Notes under the pieces: generated by a model
What the model saw: the letters and a program-made list of their open reading frames with translations, nothing else
Databases searched by the model: none
What the model was told of the DNA's origin: nothing
Translations under genes and position numbers: made by a program
Part shown: in pieces, positions 1-6,318 of the stretch
How the letters are laid out: each line of letters begins with the position of its first letter
Position numbering within the stretch: the stretch's first letter is position 1
NCBI GenBank assembly: GCA_964544085.1
Contig: CAZIZT010000009.1
Span: 1-8,126, forward strand
DNA: 8,126 nt
Source of the DNA: CAZIZT01 sp964544085
GTDB lineage: Bacteria > Campylobacterota_A > Desulfurellia > Desulfurellales > Hippeaceae
Direction of reading: 5' to 3'

Positions 1-461
1 AAGAGCACTGCCCGCATTGAAGCCAAACCATCCAAACCAGAGCATTGCTGCACCCAGGGCCGTAAGTGTAACAGAAGAAGGCGGCACGGCTGCTTTTCTG
101 AAGCCCCTCCCCTATGGTCAGCGCAAGCACAAGTCCTGCCACTCCAGCATTAATATGCACAACAGTTCCACCTGCGAAATCCAGTACATTAAGTTTTGAG
201 AGGAAACCGCTACCCCAAACCCTGTGGGCTATAGGGGCATAGACAAAGATAGCAAAGAGAAGACTGAAGAAAAGCCAGGATATAAATTTCATCCTTTCTG
301 TAACACTACCACTAATAAGAGCCACCACTGTTATTGTTGCAAAGGCCATCTGAAACGCCGCAAAGACAAATGTTGGCAGTGAGACAGTGGTGGATGCAGG
401 CGTAATGCCATTCAAAAGAAAATATCTAAACGAACCAATTATGCCACCGACATCCCCGCCG
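1..461 (-). pseudogene. amt: Ammonium transporter (Amt) internal fragment, frameshifted and 5'-truncated
   Basis: Read on the minus strand from about 461, the sequence encodes a clear Amt/MEP/Rh channel interior: GGDVGGIIGSF, then FQMAFATITVVALISGSVTE, then APIAHRVWG, then DFAGGTVVHINAG and finally LWFGWFGFNAGSAL, running off the left edge. Amt proteins conduct ammonium/ammonia across the inner membrane. By comparison with E. coli AmtB (from memory), the fragment keeps the counterparts of the Phe gate, pore Trp148 and twin-His His168, and covers roughly residues 75-215. The N-terminal 70-100 residues are absent because the segment is joined directly to the start of a P-II gene. A second lesion is an extra base in the C-run at 109-112: upstream of it the frame gives LVLALTIG, and after it the homologous frame (RGFRKAAVPPSSVTLTALG) is shifted by one. 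No intact start exists. It is either a real pseudogene or a sequencing/assembly product. Family call is very secure; status is inferred. Confidence 0.85.
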
Positions 462-548
462 AGTTATGCCTTTTATACCAACTTCCTGTAACGCACTCTT
501 CAGTGTATCAACCTGATAGGGCCTTATGATTGCCTCCACCTTTTTCAT
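426..548 (-). pseudogene. glnK: P-II nitrogen regulator, N-terminal remnant (29 native residues) fused to amt out of frame
   Basis: The start ATG lies at 546-548 with an AAGGAGGTG ribosome site 6 bases upstream. The first 29 residues, MKKVEAIIRPYQVDTLKSAL followed by QEVGIKGIT, are an unmistakable GlnB/GlnK N-terminus (beta1-alpha1). P-II proteins are about 112 residues long and regulate nitrogen metabolism; GlnK gates AmtB through its T-loop. Here the expected continuation after GIT (a V-x-E-V-x-G-x-G type stretch and the T-loop with its modifiable Tyr) is missing. At about 461-463 the reading runs into amt sequence in the wrong frame, adds 11 unrelated residues and stops at TAG (426-428). 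The T-loop, B-loop and C-loop are all lost, so the 40-residue product cannot trimerise or bind ATP/2-oxoglutarate. The symbol glnK rather than glnB is chosen because amt follows on the same strand, the usual operon partner. Confidence 0.85.
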
Positions 549-554
549 TGGAAA

Positions 555-563
555 CACCTCCTT
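555..563 (-). promoter_or_regulatory. Strong Shine-Dalgarno site of the glnK remnant
   Basis: The minus strand reads AAGGAGGTG, nearly full complementarity to the 16S 3' end, 6 bases before the ATG at 548. It fixes the P-II start and shows that translation initiation signals survive although the gene body is gone. Confidence 0.8.
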
Positions 564-622
564 CTACACGAAGATCCAACGTTTAGTTTAGCATGATATA
601 TCCCAAGCTTATCAAGAAGGGG

Positions 623-628
623 ATTATA
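623..628 (-). promoter_or_regulatory. Candidate -10 box for glnK (TATAAT) in the 549-706 non-coding region
   Basis: The 158-base gap between the cytochrome stop and glnK is AT-rich and has no supportable gene. On the minus strand it contains a perfect TATAAT at 623-628, which would start transcription near 615 and give a leader of roughly 67 bases before the glnK ATG. No good -35 hexamer sits at 16-18 bases; a TTGTCA further upstream is too far to pair with it. I looked for a sigma-54 GG-N10-GC element, common for glnK-amt, and found only a mis-spaced partial match. No rho-independent terminator for the upstream cytochrome gene is visible here. Confidence 0.35.
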
Positions 629-706
629 TATTGTCTTTAATCGAAAAATGTGCGTTATTTGACAATATTGTAGTTAGGAAAATGGTTTTTAATAAACGCA
701 AAAAAA

Positions 707-1531
707 TTACTGATTGCTACTGTTATCCATTTTTATGCGTCTCCATTTCCCCATTCCGCGTCTTTTACCCATGCCCATGCCGCCGCCTGCTCCCATACCC
801 ATACCACCACCTGCTGGTGCAACGTCCAATATCCAGTGCGCTATCTTTTCAGCATCCTGTTTATCCATCGAATAGGCTGGCATGGCCTGGTCGAAAGCAG
901 GGTATTTACCCTTACTACCGTGCTCTATAGCCCTTACAATGTATGCCACAGGATCTGAGGAGTTCCTGGCTCTTCGTGCAATACCAGCAAAACCCGGAGC
1001 CTTCTTTGGTCCTCTAATATCATGGCATGCAAAACATCCATACTTCTTTGCAAGCTCCTCACCGGTTAAATTGGAATTGGCACTCCCCTGCTTTTCGCTT
1101 GCTTGAGCCTGCATTGATTTCATACCAAGCCTCTGCGGTTTAAATCCTTTTGGAGGAAAGTTGTCCCACATATAATTTGCAATTTTCTTTAGCTCTTCTG
1201 CTGTAACCACACCCTTCTGTGACGGCATCAGCCCGAATTTCTTGATCGTGGATTTCATACAAACAGCTTTGTCCTTTGAAGGATGCTGCACGTAATTGAC
1301 AATAAATCTGATAGCATCCTCTTTATTCTTAAAACGCTCTTTGATGTGATACATGACGCCCATTGCTGTGGGTGCAATAAGATTCTTCATCTGCTCTTTG
1401 GTTGGCATATGGGTTAGATGACACACAGCGCATCTCGCTTTGAACAGCTCAGCACCGTTCTGAGCAAAAACGGAACCAGAGACAAAGACAGATAAAACAA
1501 GAACCATCAAAACTACCTTAACGTAACGCAT
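707..1531 (-). CDS. Periplasmic dihaem cytochrome c with Gly/Met-rich C-terminal tail
   Basis: A 274-residue secreted electron carrier. Residues 1-23 are a signal peptide (basic MRYVK, hydrophobic core, cleavage after VFA). Two class I cytochrome c domains follow: haem 1 at C34-A-V-C-H38 with likely axial Met102 in FGLMPSQKG, and haem 2 at C166-F-A-C-H170 with likely axial Met217 in QAMPAYS. A Ser/Gln/Ala-rich linker (about 138-155) joins them. The tail from 240 onward is an exact tandem repeat AGGGMGMG twice, followed by a basic stretch KRRGMGKWRR and a polar end. The start is supported by AGGAGGC at 1538-1544, 6 bases upstream. The haem 1 domain resembles, from memory, single-domain cytochromes of Campylobacterota; the partner oxidoreductase is unknown. 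It lies 101 bases downstream of the flippase gene on the same strand and has its own candidate promoter, so it may be independently transcribed. The cytochrome assignment is certain; the physiological donor and acceptor are not visible. Confidence 0.92.
   Translation of the reverse strand: MRYVKVVLMVLVLSVFVSGSVFAQNGAELFKARCAVCHLTHMPTKEQMKNLIAPTAMGVMYHIKERFKNKEDAIRFIVNYVQHPSKDKAVCMKSTIKKFGLMPSQKGVVTAEELKKIANYMWDNFPPKGFKPQRLGMKSMQAQASEKQGSANSNLTGEELAKKYGCFACHDIRGPKKAPGFAGIARRARNSSDPVAYIVRAIEHGSKGKYPAFDQAMPAYSMDKQDAEKIAHWILDVAPAGGGMGMGAGGGMGMGKRRGMGKWRRIKMDNSSNQ
767..814 (-). repeat. Tandem 24-base coding repeat (2 x AGGGMGMG) in the cytochrome tail
   Basis: Residues 240-247 and 248-255 of the cytochrome are identical octapeptides AGGGMGMG. 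Unit 1 is at 791-814 and unit 2 at 767-790. All five glycine codons differ at the third base between the units (GGT/GGA in the first, GGC/GGT in the second), while the Ala and Met codons match. The repeat is therefore perfect in protein but diverged in DNA. Confidence 0.85.
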
Positions 1532-1596
1532 TTAAAAGCCTCCTATTATTTATTCGGCAACCCCCATAACAAATGCAACCCCAACCGACAAGTGTG

Positions 1597-1602
1597 AGTA
1601 TA
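1597..1602 (-). promoter_or_regulatory. Candidate -10 box (TATACT) upstream of the cytochrome gene
   Basis: In the 101-base gap between the flippase stop (1633) and the cytochrome start (1531), the minus strand carries TATACT, preceded by TTGC, with only a poor -35 match upstream. It would give a leader of roughly 58 bases. The same gap has a direct repeat GGGGTTGC (minus strand; 1575-1582 and 1557-1564, 18 bases apart) downstream of this box. No terminator hairpin is seen after the flippase, so read-through from the dct operon remains possible. Confidence 0.3.
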
Positions 1603-1632
1603 GCAAAATAACGTCCAGGGAACAGTTTTATT

Positions 1633-2823
1633 TCAATCTTTTTTTCCGGATAAAAGAAAAAGATAAACAAGCAAGAACAACAGATTCAATAGTGCACATA
1701 AAACCATATAACCTGTAAGAGAAACGGCACGCGTAACGGCAAAACCAAGAAGCATAGCATAGTAAACGAACAGATGCGCATAGATAAAAGGTAGATTGGC
1801 TCTCAACGCAGTAAAAGCATTAATTAGCAATATATCCAGGGAAAGCGGATAAGTGCTGGCTACATATGGGGCAAGATACGAAAAGCCAGATTCAAACTTG
1901 CTACCAAAGAGTAGAAGAAAAACCTCCTTTCCGAAAAGGAAAATACCCACTTCCACAACCAGATAAAACAGCGTGATCCATATAAGTGCCCACATGGAGA
2001 ATCTTCTGAAGTTCACCATATTGTCTTTAATCCTGACCATTCTTGGAAAAAGTACTCCAAAAAGAGAGACACAAAACCAGATAACAGCCTTGCCCAGTAC
2101 GGCCACCGAAGCGAAGACACCTGCCGTGTGGGGATCAAATATCCTTCTTATAAACAGACTATCTGCATAGATTAAAAAGCCAGCAGGTGAGATGTAAAGA
2201 GCCACCTTCAAAAAGTCGGTCAAAGGAAACCCGACGGGTTTTGCCCTTATACCACCATTCACAAAGATCAAATAGACAAGAGTCGCAATCAAGCCAACAA
2301 CAGAAGACAGTATAGCGCCTGCAATGGATAATCCAATATACAGAAGAAATACAGCAGATAGCAGCCTTACTGTGAGCTCAAGAGAAGTGGAGACCGCATA
2401 TTTTCCAAAGTGCTCCAAAGCCTGCAGGTATCCACGTTCACACGCAACGATGAACATAAAAAACCAGACAAACGCAACAATAGAGACGTACCAGGAGTTG
2501 GACACATCAAGAAGGGATTTAAGAAAGGGAGAGATGGCAATGCCAGCCACCAGCAGCATAGTTGAAAAACCAAACGTAAGCCTTCTTGCGTGAGCAAGGA
2601 TTCCATTCTCGTAAGGATGATTCTCTATAACCGTTTGTGCCGTGGCAACACTTACTATTCCGGATAGGTTACCCACAGTAAGCATCAGAGAATATAGGAC
2701 CATAAATTCGCCATAGTAGACTGGACCCAGGTACCTGCTAACAAAGAAATGAAACACATATCCAAGAAGGTTAACGTAAACAAAAGCTATTGAAACATAC
2801 GAAACATTGCGGGCAACACCCAT
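1633..2823 (-). CDS. Wzx/MATE-type polysaccharide (lipid-linked oligosaccharide) flippase
   Basis: A 396-residue polytopic inner-membrane protein with about 12 hydrophobic segments (for example 10-28, 40-60, 86-104, 112-128, 150-166, 168-188, 204-222, 236-260, 276-298, 319-338, 346-364, 370-392). It opens with NVSYVSIAFVYVNLLGYVFH and then SRYLGPVYYGEF. That layout, a first helix followed by a LGP-x-x-YGEF loop, is typical of the polysaccharide biosynthesis/Wzx branch of the MOP superfamily, which moves undecaprenyl-linked sugars across the membrane. Family length is usually 400-480, so this is slightly short but ends naturally in a Lys-rich tail. The start follows AAGGGTG with a 5-base spacing, 12 bases after the dctM stop, implying co-transcription with the TRAP genes. 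No glycosyltransferases are in the window, so the substrate cannot be inferred. Annotation as a general MATE-like transporter is the main alternative. Confidence 0.75.
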   Translation of the reverse strand: MGVARNVSYVSIAFVYVNLLGYVFHFFVSRYLGPVYYGEFMVLYSLMLTVGNLSGIVSVATAQTVIENHPYENGILAHARRLTFGFSTMLLVAGIAISPFLKSLLDVSNSWYVSIVAFVWFFMFIVACERGYLQALEHFGKYAVSTSLELTVRLLSAVFLLYIGLSIAGAILSSVVGLIATLVYLIFVNGGIRAKPVGFPLTDFLKVALYISPAGFLIYADSLFIRRIFDPHTAGVFASVAVLGKAVIWFCVSLFGVLFPRMVRIKDNMVNFRRFSMWALIWITLFYLVVEVGIFLFGKEVFLLLFGSKFESGFSYLAPYVASTYPLSLDILLINAFTALRANLPFIYAHLFVYYAMLLGFAVTRAVSLTGYMVLCALLNLLFLLVYLFLLSGKKD

Positions 2824-2835
2824 AAGTGCACCCTT

Positions 2836-4089
2836 CTAAAGCAGCAGGGTTGTTAGGGGCTCAAAAAACGCTATGATGAATAGATCGATGATCATGGCAG
2901 CAAGGTACGGCAAGATAACACGTGATATGGTCGAGATCCGACTCTCAGCAATAGCTGAAGAGACAATCAAACAGATACCCAGAGGCGGTGTTAGCATACC
3001 TATAGCCAGGTTGGTAACGATCATAACGCCAGCTGTAATCGGGTGCATGCCGATCTGCGTAAGTATAGGTGCAACCACAGGCACGAATATAACAAGCGAT
3101 GCGGTTGTCTCAACAAAGGTTCCCATAAGTAGAAGGAACAGATTAACAGCCAGTATCAGCACTACCCTATCGTGTGATATGCTCAAGAAGAAGCTGCTAA
3201 GAGCACTCTGAACATTATTCATTGAAAGATACCAGGAAAAGACCGTTGCAACGGCAATGATCATGAGTATGACCGAGCTCATAACGGCACTTGAGAGAGC
3301 TGATCTTATAATTCGTTTCAGGTTCAGCTCTCTGTAGACAAACAGGCCAACGATTAAGGAGTATAAAACGGCACAGGCAGCAGATTCAGTGGCGGTAAAA
3401 ACACCACCCAGGATACCGCCAACCACAATAATAGGTGTGCCGAGAGCCCAGAAAGCGCTTAAGAACGCACTCTTAAACTCCTTGAAATCAAACTTATCCC
3501 TTGTTTTGCCCATATCACTTGAGTGCAGCACAGCCACAGCAGAGAGCGTAATACCAATCAAAATACCCGGCAAAATACCAGCTATAAACAGTTTTCCAAT
3601 GGAAACACCGGTGATAAAACCATAAATGATCATAGGAATGCTGGGTGGTATGATTACACCTATTGAGCCGCCGCTTGCCACAACACTTGCAGCAAAATCC
3701 CTGCTATAGCCCCTTTTTATCATTGACGGTATCAAAATGGAGCCTATGGCAGCTGTATCTGCAGCCGCTGATCCACTCACACCAGCAAATAACATACTGG
3801 AAAGAATGGCAGAGATAGCCAGACCCCCACGCATGTGACCTACAAGCGATTCAGCAAGCCTAACAATGCGTCTCGATAAACCACCCTGATCCATTAAGCT
3901 ACCGGCAAACATAAAAAGGGGCACGGCAAGAAGCATATAGGAGTTGATACCTGAGAACATCCTCTGGGGGATCATGTAAAGCGGAAGATGAGATTTTATA
4001 AAAGCAGCTGTTGTCGCAATGCCTATGGAGAGAAATATAGGAAAAGAGATTAAGATCAGAACAAACAACAAAACAAGAAGAAAGATCAT
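2836..4089 (-). CDS. dctM: TRAP transporter large permease subunit DctM
   Basis: A 417-residue integral membrane protein, full length for DctM, the sodium-coupled transport subunit that works with DctQ and the periplasmic binding protein DctP. Family signatures seen in order: SYMLLAVPLFMFAG (50-63), the conserved FAGVSGSAAADTAAIGSIL region (101-119) with IPSMIKRGYSRDFAA following, GSIGVIIPPSIPMIIYG (141-157), GGVFTATESAA (228-238), and the second inverted-repeat signature AIGMLTPPLGI (362-372). The two proline/glycine-rich hairpin regions are those that form the Na+ and substrate sites in elevator-type TRAP structures. The start ATG overlaps the dctQ stop as ATGA (4086-4089), indicating translational coupling. 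No defects are seen. Substrate is probably an organic acid, from family knowledge only. Confidence 0.95.
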   Translation of the reverse strand: MIFLLVLLFVLILISFPIFLSIGIATTAAFIKSHLPLYMIPQRMFSGINSYMLLAVPLFMFAGSLMDQGGLSRRIVRLAESLVGHMRGGLAISAILSSMLFAGVSGSAAADTAAIGSILIPSMIKRGYSRDFAASVVASGGSIGVIIPPSIPMIIYGFITGVSIGKLFIAGILPGILIGITLSAVAVLHSSDMGKTRDKFDFKEFKSAFLSAFWALGTPIIVVGGILGGVFTATESAACAVLYSLIVGLFVYRELNLKRIIRSALSSAVMSSVILMIIAVATVFSWYLSMNNVQSALSSFFLSISHDRVVLILAVNLFLLLMGTFVETTASLVIFVPVVAPILTQIGMHPITAGVMIVTNLAIGMLTPPLGICLIVSSAIAESRISTISRVILPYLAAMIIDLFIIAFFEPLTTLLL

Positions 4090-4589
4090 TTATCGGTACC
4101 TTTCTTTTTCTTTTGGAGCGTTGAAGCTATATCCGCAAGCGAATGTAGTATCCAAATAGCAGCACTAACAGGAACAACAGCAAAAACATAGGCATAGCGT
4201 ATCTCAAGCGTTGCGGTACGTTGAATCATAAACATAGGCATCAGCTTGAAACTCTCAAGAAGCACCAGCAACCAGAAACCAAGAAACGAAACGGTGATGG
4301 CAAGATGCAAATACATCCTGCCATTCTCGGTAAGGCGTCTCATAAACACATCTATACCGATATGGGCTCCACGTTTATATGCAACCGTTGATGCAAAAAA
4401 GCTCACAAATACGAGCAGTATACAGGAAACCTCACCTGACCAATAAATGGAATTATTCAGCACATATCTGAAGAAAACACCTACCACCATTAGTATGGAA
4501 AGCGACAGAAGGAGCAACACCACAAGCAGTTCCATAATCCTGTTTGTGGCGTCGCTCAAGGAGTTCAAAAAGCGGGCAATCTGCCTCAT
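4086..4589 (-). CDS. dctQ: TRAP transporter small permease subunit DctQ
   Basis: A 167-residue protein with four hydrophobic segments (about 20-40, 54-71, 95-115, 131-152), the standard DctQ size and topology. It shows the family motifs FRYVLNNSIYWSGEVS (40-55) and the AHIGIDVF stretch (75-82) after helix 2. DctQ scaffolds the DctM transport subunit and contributes to docking of the substrate-loaded DctP. The gene starts 3 bases after the dctP stop and overlaps dctM by 4 bases. I see no good ribosome site before the ATG, so it probably relies on coupling to dctP translation. The C-terminus is a lysine run (QKKKKGTDK) on the expected cytoplasmic side. Confidence 0.93.
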   Translation of the reverse strand: MRQIARFLNSLSDATNRIMELLVVLLLLSLSILMVVGVFFRYVLNNSIYWSGEVSCILLVFVSFFASTVAYKRGAHIGIDVFMRRLTENGRMYLHLAITVSFLGFWLLVLLESFKLMPMFMIQRTATLEIRYAYVFAVVPVSAAIWILHSLADIASTLQKKKKGTDK

Positions 4590-4592
4590 TTG

Positions 4593-5558
4593 CTATTTTT
4601 CACTGGCAAGGATCTCGTCAAGGTACTTCCTTGCTACTCCATGGAACCTGCTCTTCAAGACAGCAACCTTCGCTTTAAAGGACGGTATGTCGGGGTGTTC
4701 ATCAACGATCATGCCCTTTTTCTTCAGCTGCTCAAGGAAGAACTTAACCTGCTTTCTGTTGAGCTGTCTTTCATAGATCGAAGCCTCTCTGGTAGCCCTG
4801 TAGAGGAGTTTCTGGTATTTTGCAGGCAGGGAATCGTAAAACTTCTTGCTACCAACAAAAACAAGTGCAGAATAGACATGTCTTGTCAAAGAGAGATACT
4901 TTTGAACCTCATAGAGCTTGTACTGATAGATGACGGCAAGTGGGTTTTCCTGACCATCAATTACATGTTGGGCAAGCTGTGTGTATATTGGCCATGGCAT
5001 CGGCGTTGGGTTTGCACCAAGGGCTCTCCATATAGCAATCTGAAGCTGGCTTTTCATTACCCTGATCTTCAATCCCTTAACGTCCTTAACCGTATGAACG
5101 GGCCTTACGGAGTTGGTAAGATTCCTAAAGCCGTTTTCAAGGAAGTGAAAACCTATAAGATTAGCCTTGGGAAACTCGTTCAAAATTGCCCTACCGATTT
5201 TGCCATCAAGTATCCTATCAACCTGTTTGTAGCTTGAAAAGAGAAACGGAAACTCGATAGCCTTGATAGCCGGTACAAACTTATCAATTGGACCGGCTGT
5301 AATCACGCCCATCTGAAGTGCGCCCATCTGCAGCTGCTGCAATATGCTCGTTTCGTTACCCACCGATCCTGAGTGATGGATGATAACCTTGATCTTGCCT
5401 CCAGAGGCCTTTTCCACGATCTGCTTAAACTTGTAAGCAGCTTTGTAGTGGAACGTCTTTGGTGTAGTAACAATGCCGAGATTGATCACGTAACTCTTTG
5501 CAAAAGATGTGACAGAAAAAACCAACACCACCAAGAAAGCTAAAACCAACCTTCTCAC
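4593..5558 (-). CDS. dctP: TRAP transporter periplasmic solute-binding protein DctP
   Basis: A 321-residue binding protein with a signal peptide (MRRLVLAFLVVLVFSVTSFA, cleavage near A20). The mature part has DctP-family hallmarks: GNETSILQQLQMGALQMGV (67-85), ENGFRNLTNS (141-150), GLKIRVMKS (162-170) and VIDGQENPL (199-207). Arg166 in GLKIRV corresponds to the invariant carboxylate-clamping arginine of the family (SiaP Arg147), and Arg145 to the second conserved arginine. The segment before DGQENP reads MPWPIYTQLAQHVI, where many relatives have an acidic residue before the Tyr; this may alter the pocket. The predicted ligand is a carboxylate, but it cannot be named. The start is GTG (5556-5558), chosen because an AGAGGAGGT site lies 7 bases upstream and the signal peptide begins there. 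It is first in the dctPQM-flippase operon. Confidence 0.94.
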   Translation of the reverse strand: MRRLVLAFLVVLVFSVTSFAKSYVINLGIVTTPKTFHYKAAYKFKQIVEKASGGKIKVIIHHSGSVGNETSILQQLQMGALQMGVITAGPIDKFVPAIKAIEFPFLFSSYKQVDRILDGKIGRAILNEFPKANLIGFHFLENGFRNLTNSVRPVHTVKDVKGLKIRVMKSQLQIAIWRALGANPTPMPWPIYTQLAQHVIDGQENPLAVIYQYKLYEVQKYLSLTRHVYSALVFVGSKKFYDSLPAKYQKLLYRATREASIYERQLNRKQVKFFLEQLKKKGMIVDEHPDIPSFKAKVAVLKSRFHGVARKYLDEILASEK

Positions 5559-5565
5559 GCCTCTT

Positions 5566-5574
5566 ACCTCCTCT
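5566..5574 (-). promoter_or_regulatory. Shine-Dalgarno site that fixes the GTG start of dctP
   Basis: The minus strand reads AGAGGAGGT, 7 bases before GTG at 5558. No ATG lies in a suitable position, so this site decides the non-ATG start. Confidence 0.75.
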
Positions 5575-5583
5575 CAAGCGTGA

Positions 5584-5615
5584 ATTTCGTATGAATATAA
5601 ATCATTATTTCGAAT
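5584..5615. repeat. Pair of 9-base direct repeats around the dctP -10 region
   Basis: ATTTCGTAT (5584-5592) and ATTTCGAAT (5607-5615) differ at one base and start 23 bases apart, about two helical turns. One lies in the promoter spacer and the other at the predicted transcription start. The placement fits a regulator-binding pair for the TRAP operon, but AT-rich chance similarity is possible. Confidence 0.3.
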
Positions 5616-5622
5616 CAGTCAA
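5594..5622 (-). promoter_or_regulatory. Sigma-70-type promoter of the dctPQM-flippase operon
   Basis: The minus strand carries TTGACT (-35, 5617-5622) and TATATT (-10, 5594-5599) with exactly 17 bases between them; each hexamer matches consensus at five of six positions. Transcription would begin near 5587 and give a leader of about 30 bases that includes the dctP ribosome site. It is the best promoter match I found in the window. Confidence 0.65.
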
Positions 5623-5629
5623 TATCCAC

Positions 5630-5658
5630 TTGAAAAGCCAAAGCTACATGTATATCCT
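5630..5658 (+). promoter_or_regulatory. Candidate promoter for the methyltransferase-dprA pair
   Basis: TTGAAA (5630-5635) and TATCCT (5653-5658) are separated by 17 bases. The predicted start near 5665 falls just before the AAGGAGG ribosome site (5668-5674), giving a very short leader. The -10 match is moderate (four of six). It is back-to-back with the dctP promoter, the -35 boxes being only 7 bases apart. Confidence 0.4.
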
Positions 5659-5682
5659 GTTTGTTAAAAGGAGGAAGCAAAG

Positions 5683-6318
5683 ATGACAAAAAAGCTCAGC
5701 AAAGTTGAGGTTAAGGGTTTTGAAGCGCTCTTTTACGATCAGCTCATGATGCTCTTTAGTGGCTTCACCTATGGTAAGTTCATCAGAAACGTAATAAGGG
5801 ATATGGAAATAAATCAAAATGACAGTATACTGGATCTGGGTAGCGGAACCGGAAAAAACATCTGTCTTATGAAAAGATATACAAACGGCAAGATTGTCGG
5901 TTTAGATATAGGCAAAGAGATGCTTATGCAGAGTAAACGCAGATGTTCCGCCTATCCCAACGTTAGAATCTTCTACCACGACATACGTAAACCCACACCC
6001 TTCATTGAGCTGTTCGACAAGGTATTCATCTCTTTTGTATTGCACGGTTTCATCGACGAGGAAAGAGATCTAATAATCAAAAACGCATACGATTCGCTAA
6101 AAAAAGGCGGGGCCTTCTGCATACTGGACTACAACGAATTCGACCTGGAGGAACAGAGTCTTCCCGTAAGATTGGTGTTCAAATACGGCGAGTGCCCTCT
6201 TGCTAGCCAGTTTATCACAATTGATCTTAAGAAAAAGCTCTCCAGGTTTGGGTTTGGAGACTTCGTAACGCACACCTATTACGGTTCCCTTGTGAGGTTA
6301 TTGATTGGATATAAATAA
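5683..6318 (+). CDS. Class I SAM-dependent methyltransferase, UbiE-like
   Basis: A 211-residue soluble protein with a Rossmann-type methyltransferase core. Motif I is SILDLGSGTGKN (48-59), the glycine loop that binds S-adenosylmethionine. Motif II is KIVGLDIGKEML (70-81), with Asp75 expected to hold the ribose hydroxyls. The HDIRKP stretch (99-104) matches the acidic residue contacting adenine, and LKKGGAFCILDYNEF is the usual post-core strand. The N-terminal part (GFEALFYDQLMMLFSGFTYGKFI) resembles the helical lid of ubiquinone/menaquinone or lipid methyltransferases. The protein is shorter than UbiE (about 250 residues) and lacks the full UbiE signatures, so the substrate is open; a quinone, lipid or small-molecule acceptor is plausible. 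ATG with AAGGAGG 8 bases upstream is a secure start. Its 3' end overlaps dprA by 14 bases, suggesting coupled translation. Confidence 0.85.
   Translation: MTKKLSKVEVKGFEALFYDQLMMLFSGFTYGKFIRNVIRDMEINQNDSILDLGSGTGKNICLMKRYTNGKIVGLDIGKEMLMQSKRRCSAYPNVRIFYHDIRKPTPFIELFDKVFISFVLHGFIDEERDLIIKNAYDSLKKGGAFCILDYNEFDLEEQSLPVRLVFKYGECPLASQFITIDLKKKLSRFGFGDFVTHTYYGSLVRLLIGYK

Noticed and set aside
17..199. Plus-strand 60-residue open frame at the left end
   Set aside because: It lies antisense to unmistakable Amt coding sequence and has no ribosome site or recognisable domain.
585..610. Possible sigma-54 promoter upstream of glnK (TTGG ... TGC on the minus strand)
   Set aside because: The spacing between GG and GC is 9 rather than 10 bases and flanking consensus bases are missing.
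631..1106. Two overlapping plus-strand open frames (631-930 and 882-1106)
   Set aside because: They are antisense to the dihaem cytochrome; their Pro/Tyr/His-rich composition mirrors the Gly/Met repeat on the other strand.
1557..1582. Direct repeat GGGGTTGC (minus strand) before the cytochrome gene as an operator
   Set aside because: Only 8 bases, G-rich and without symmetry; noted with the promoter candidate but too weak to claim as a site.
4590..5237. A 215-residue plus-strand open frame
   Set aside because: It is fully antisense to dctP, which has a signal peptide and all family motifs; the plus-strand product resembles nothing.
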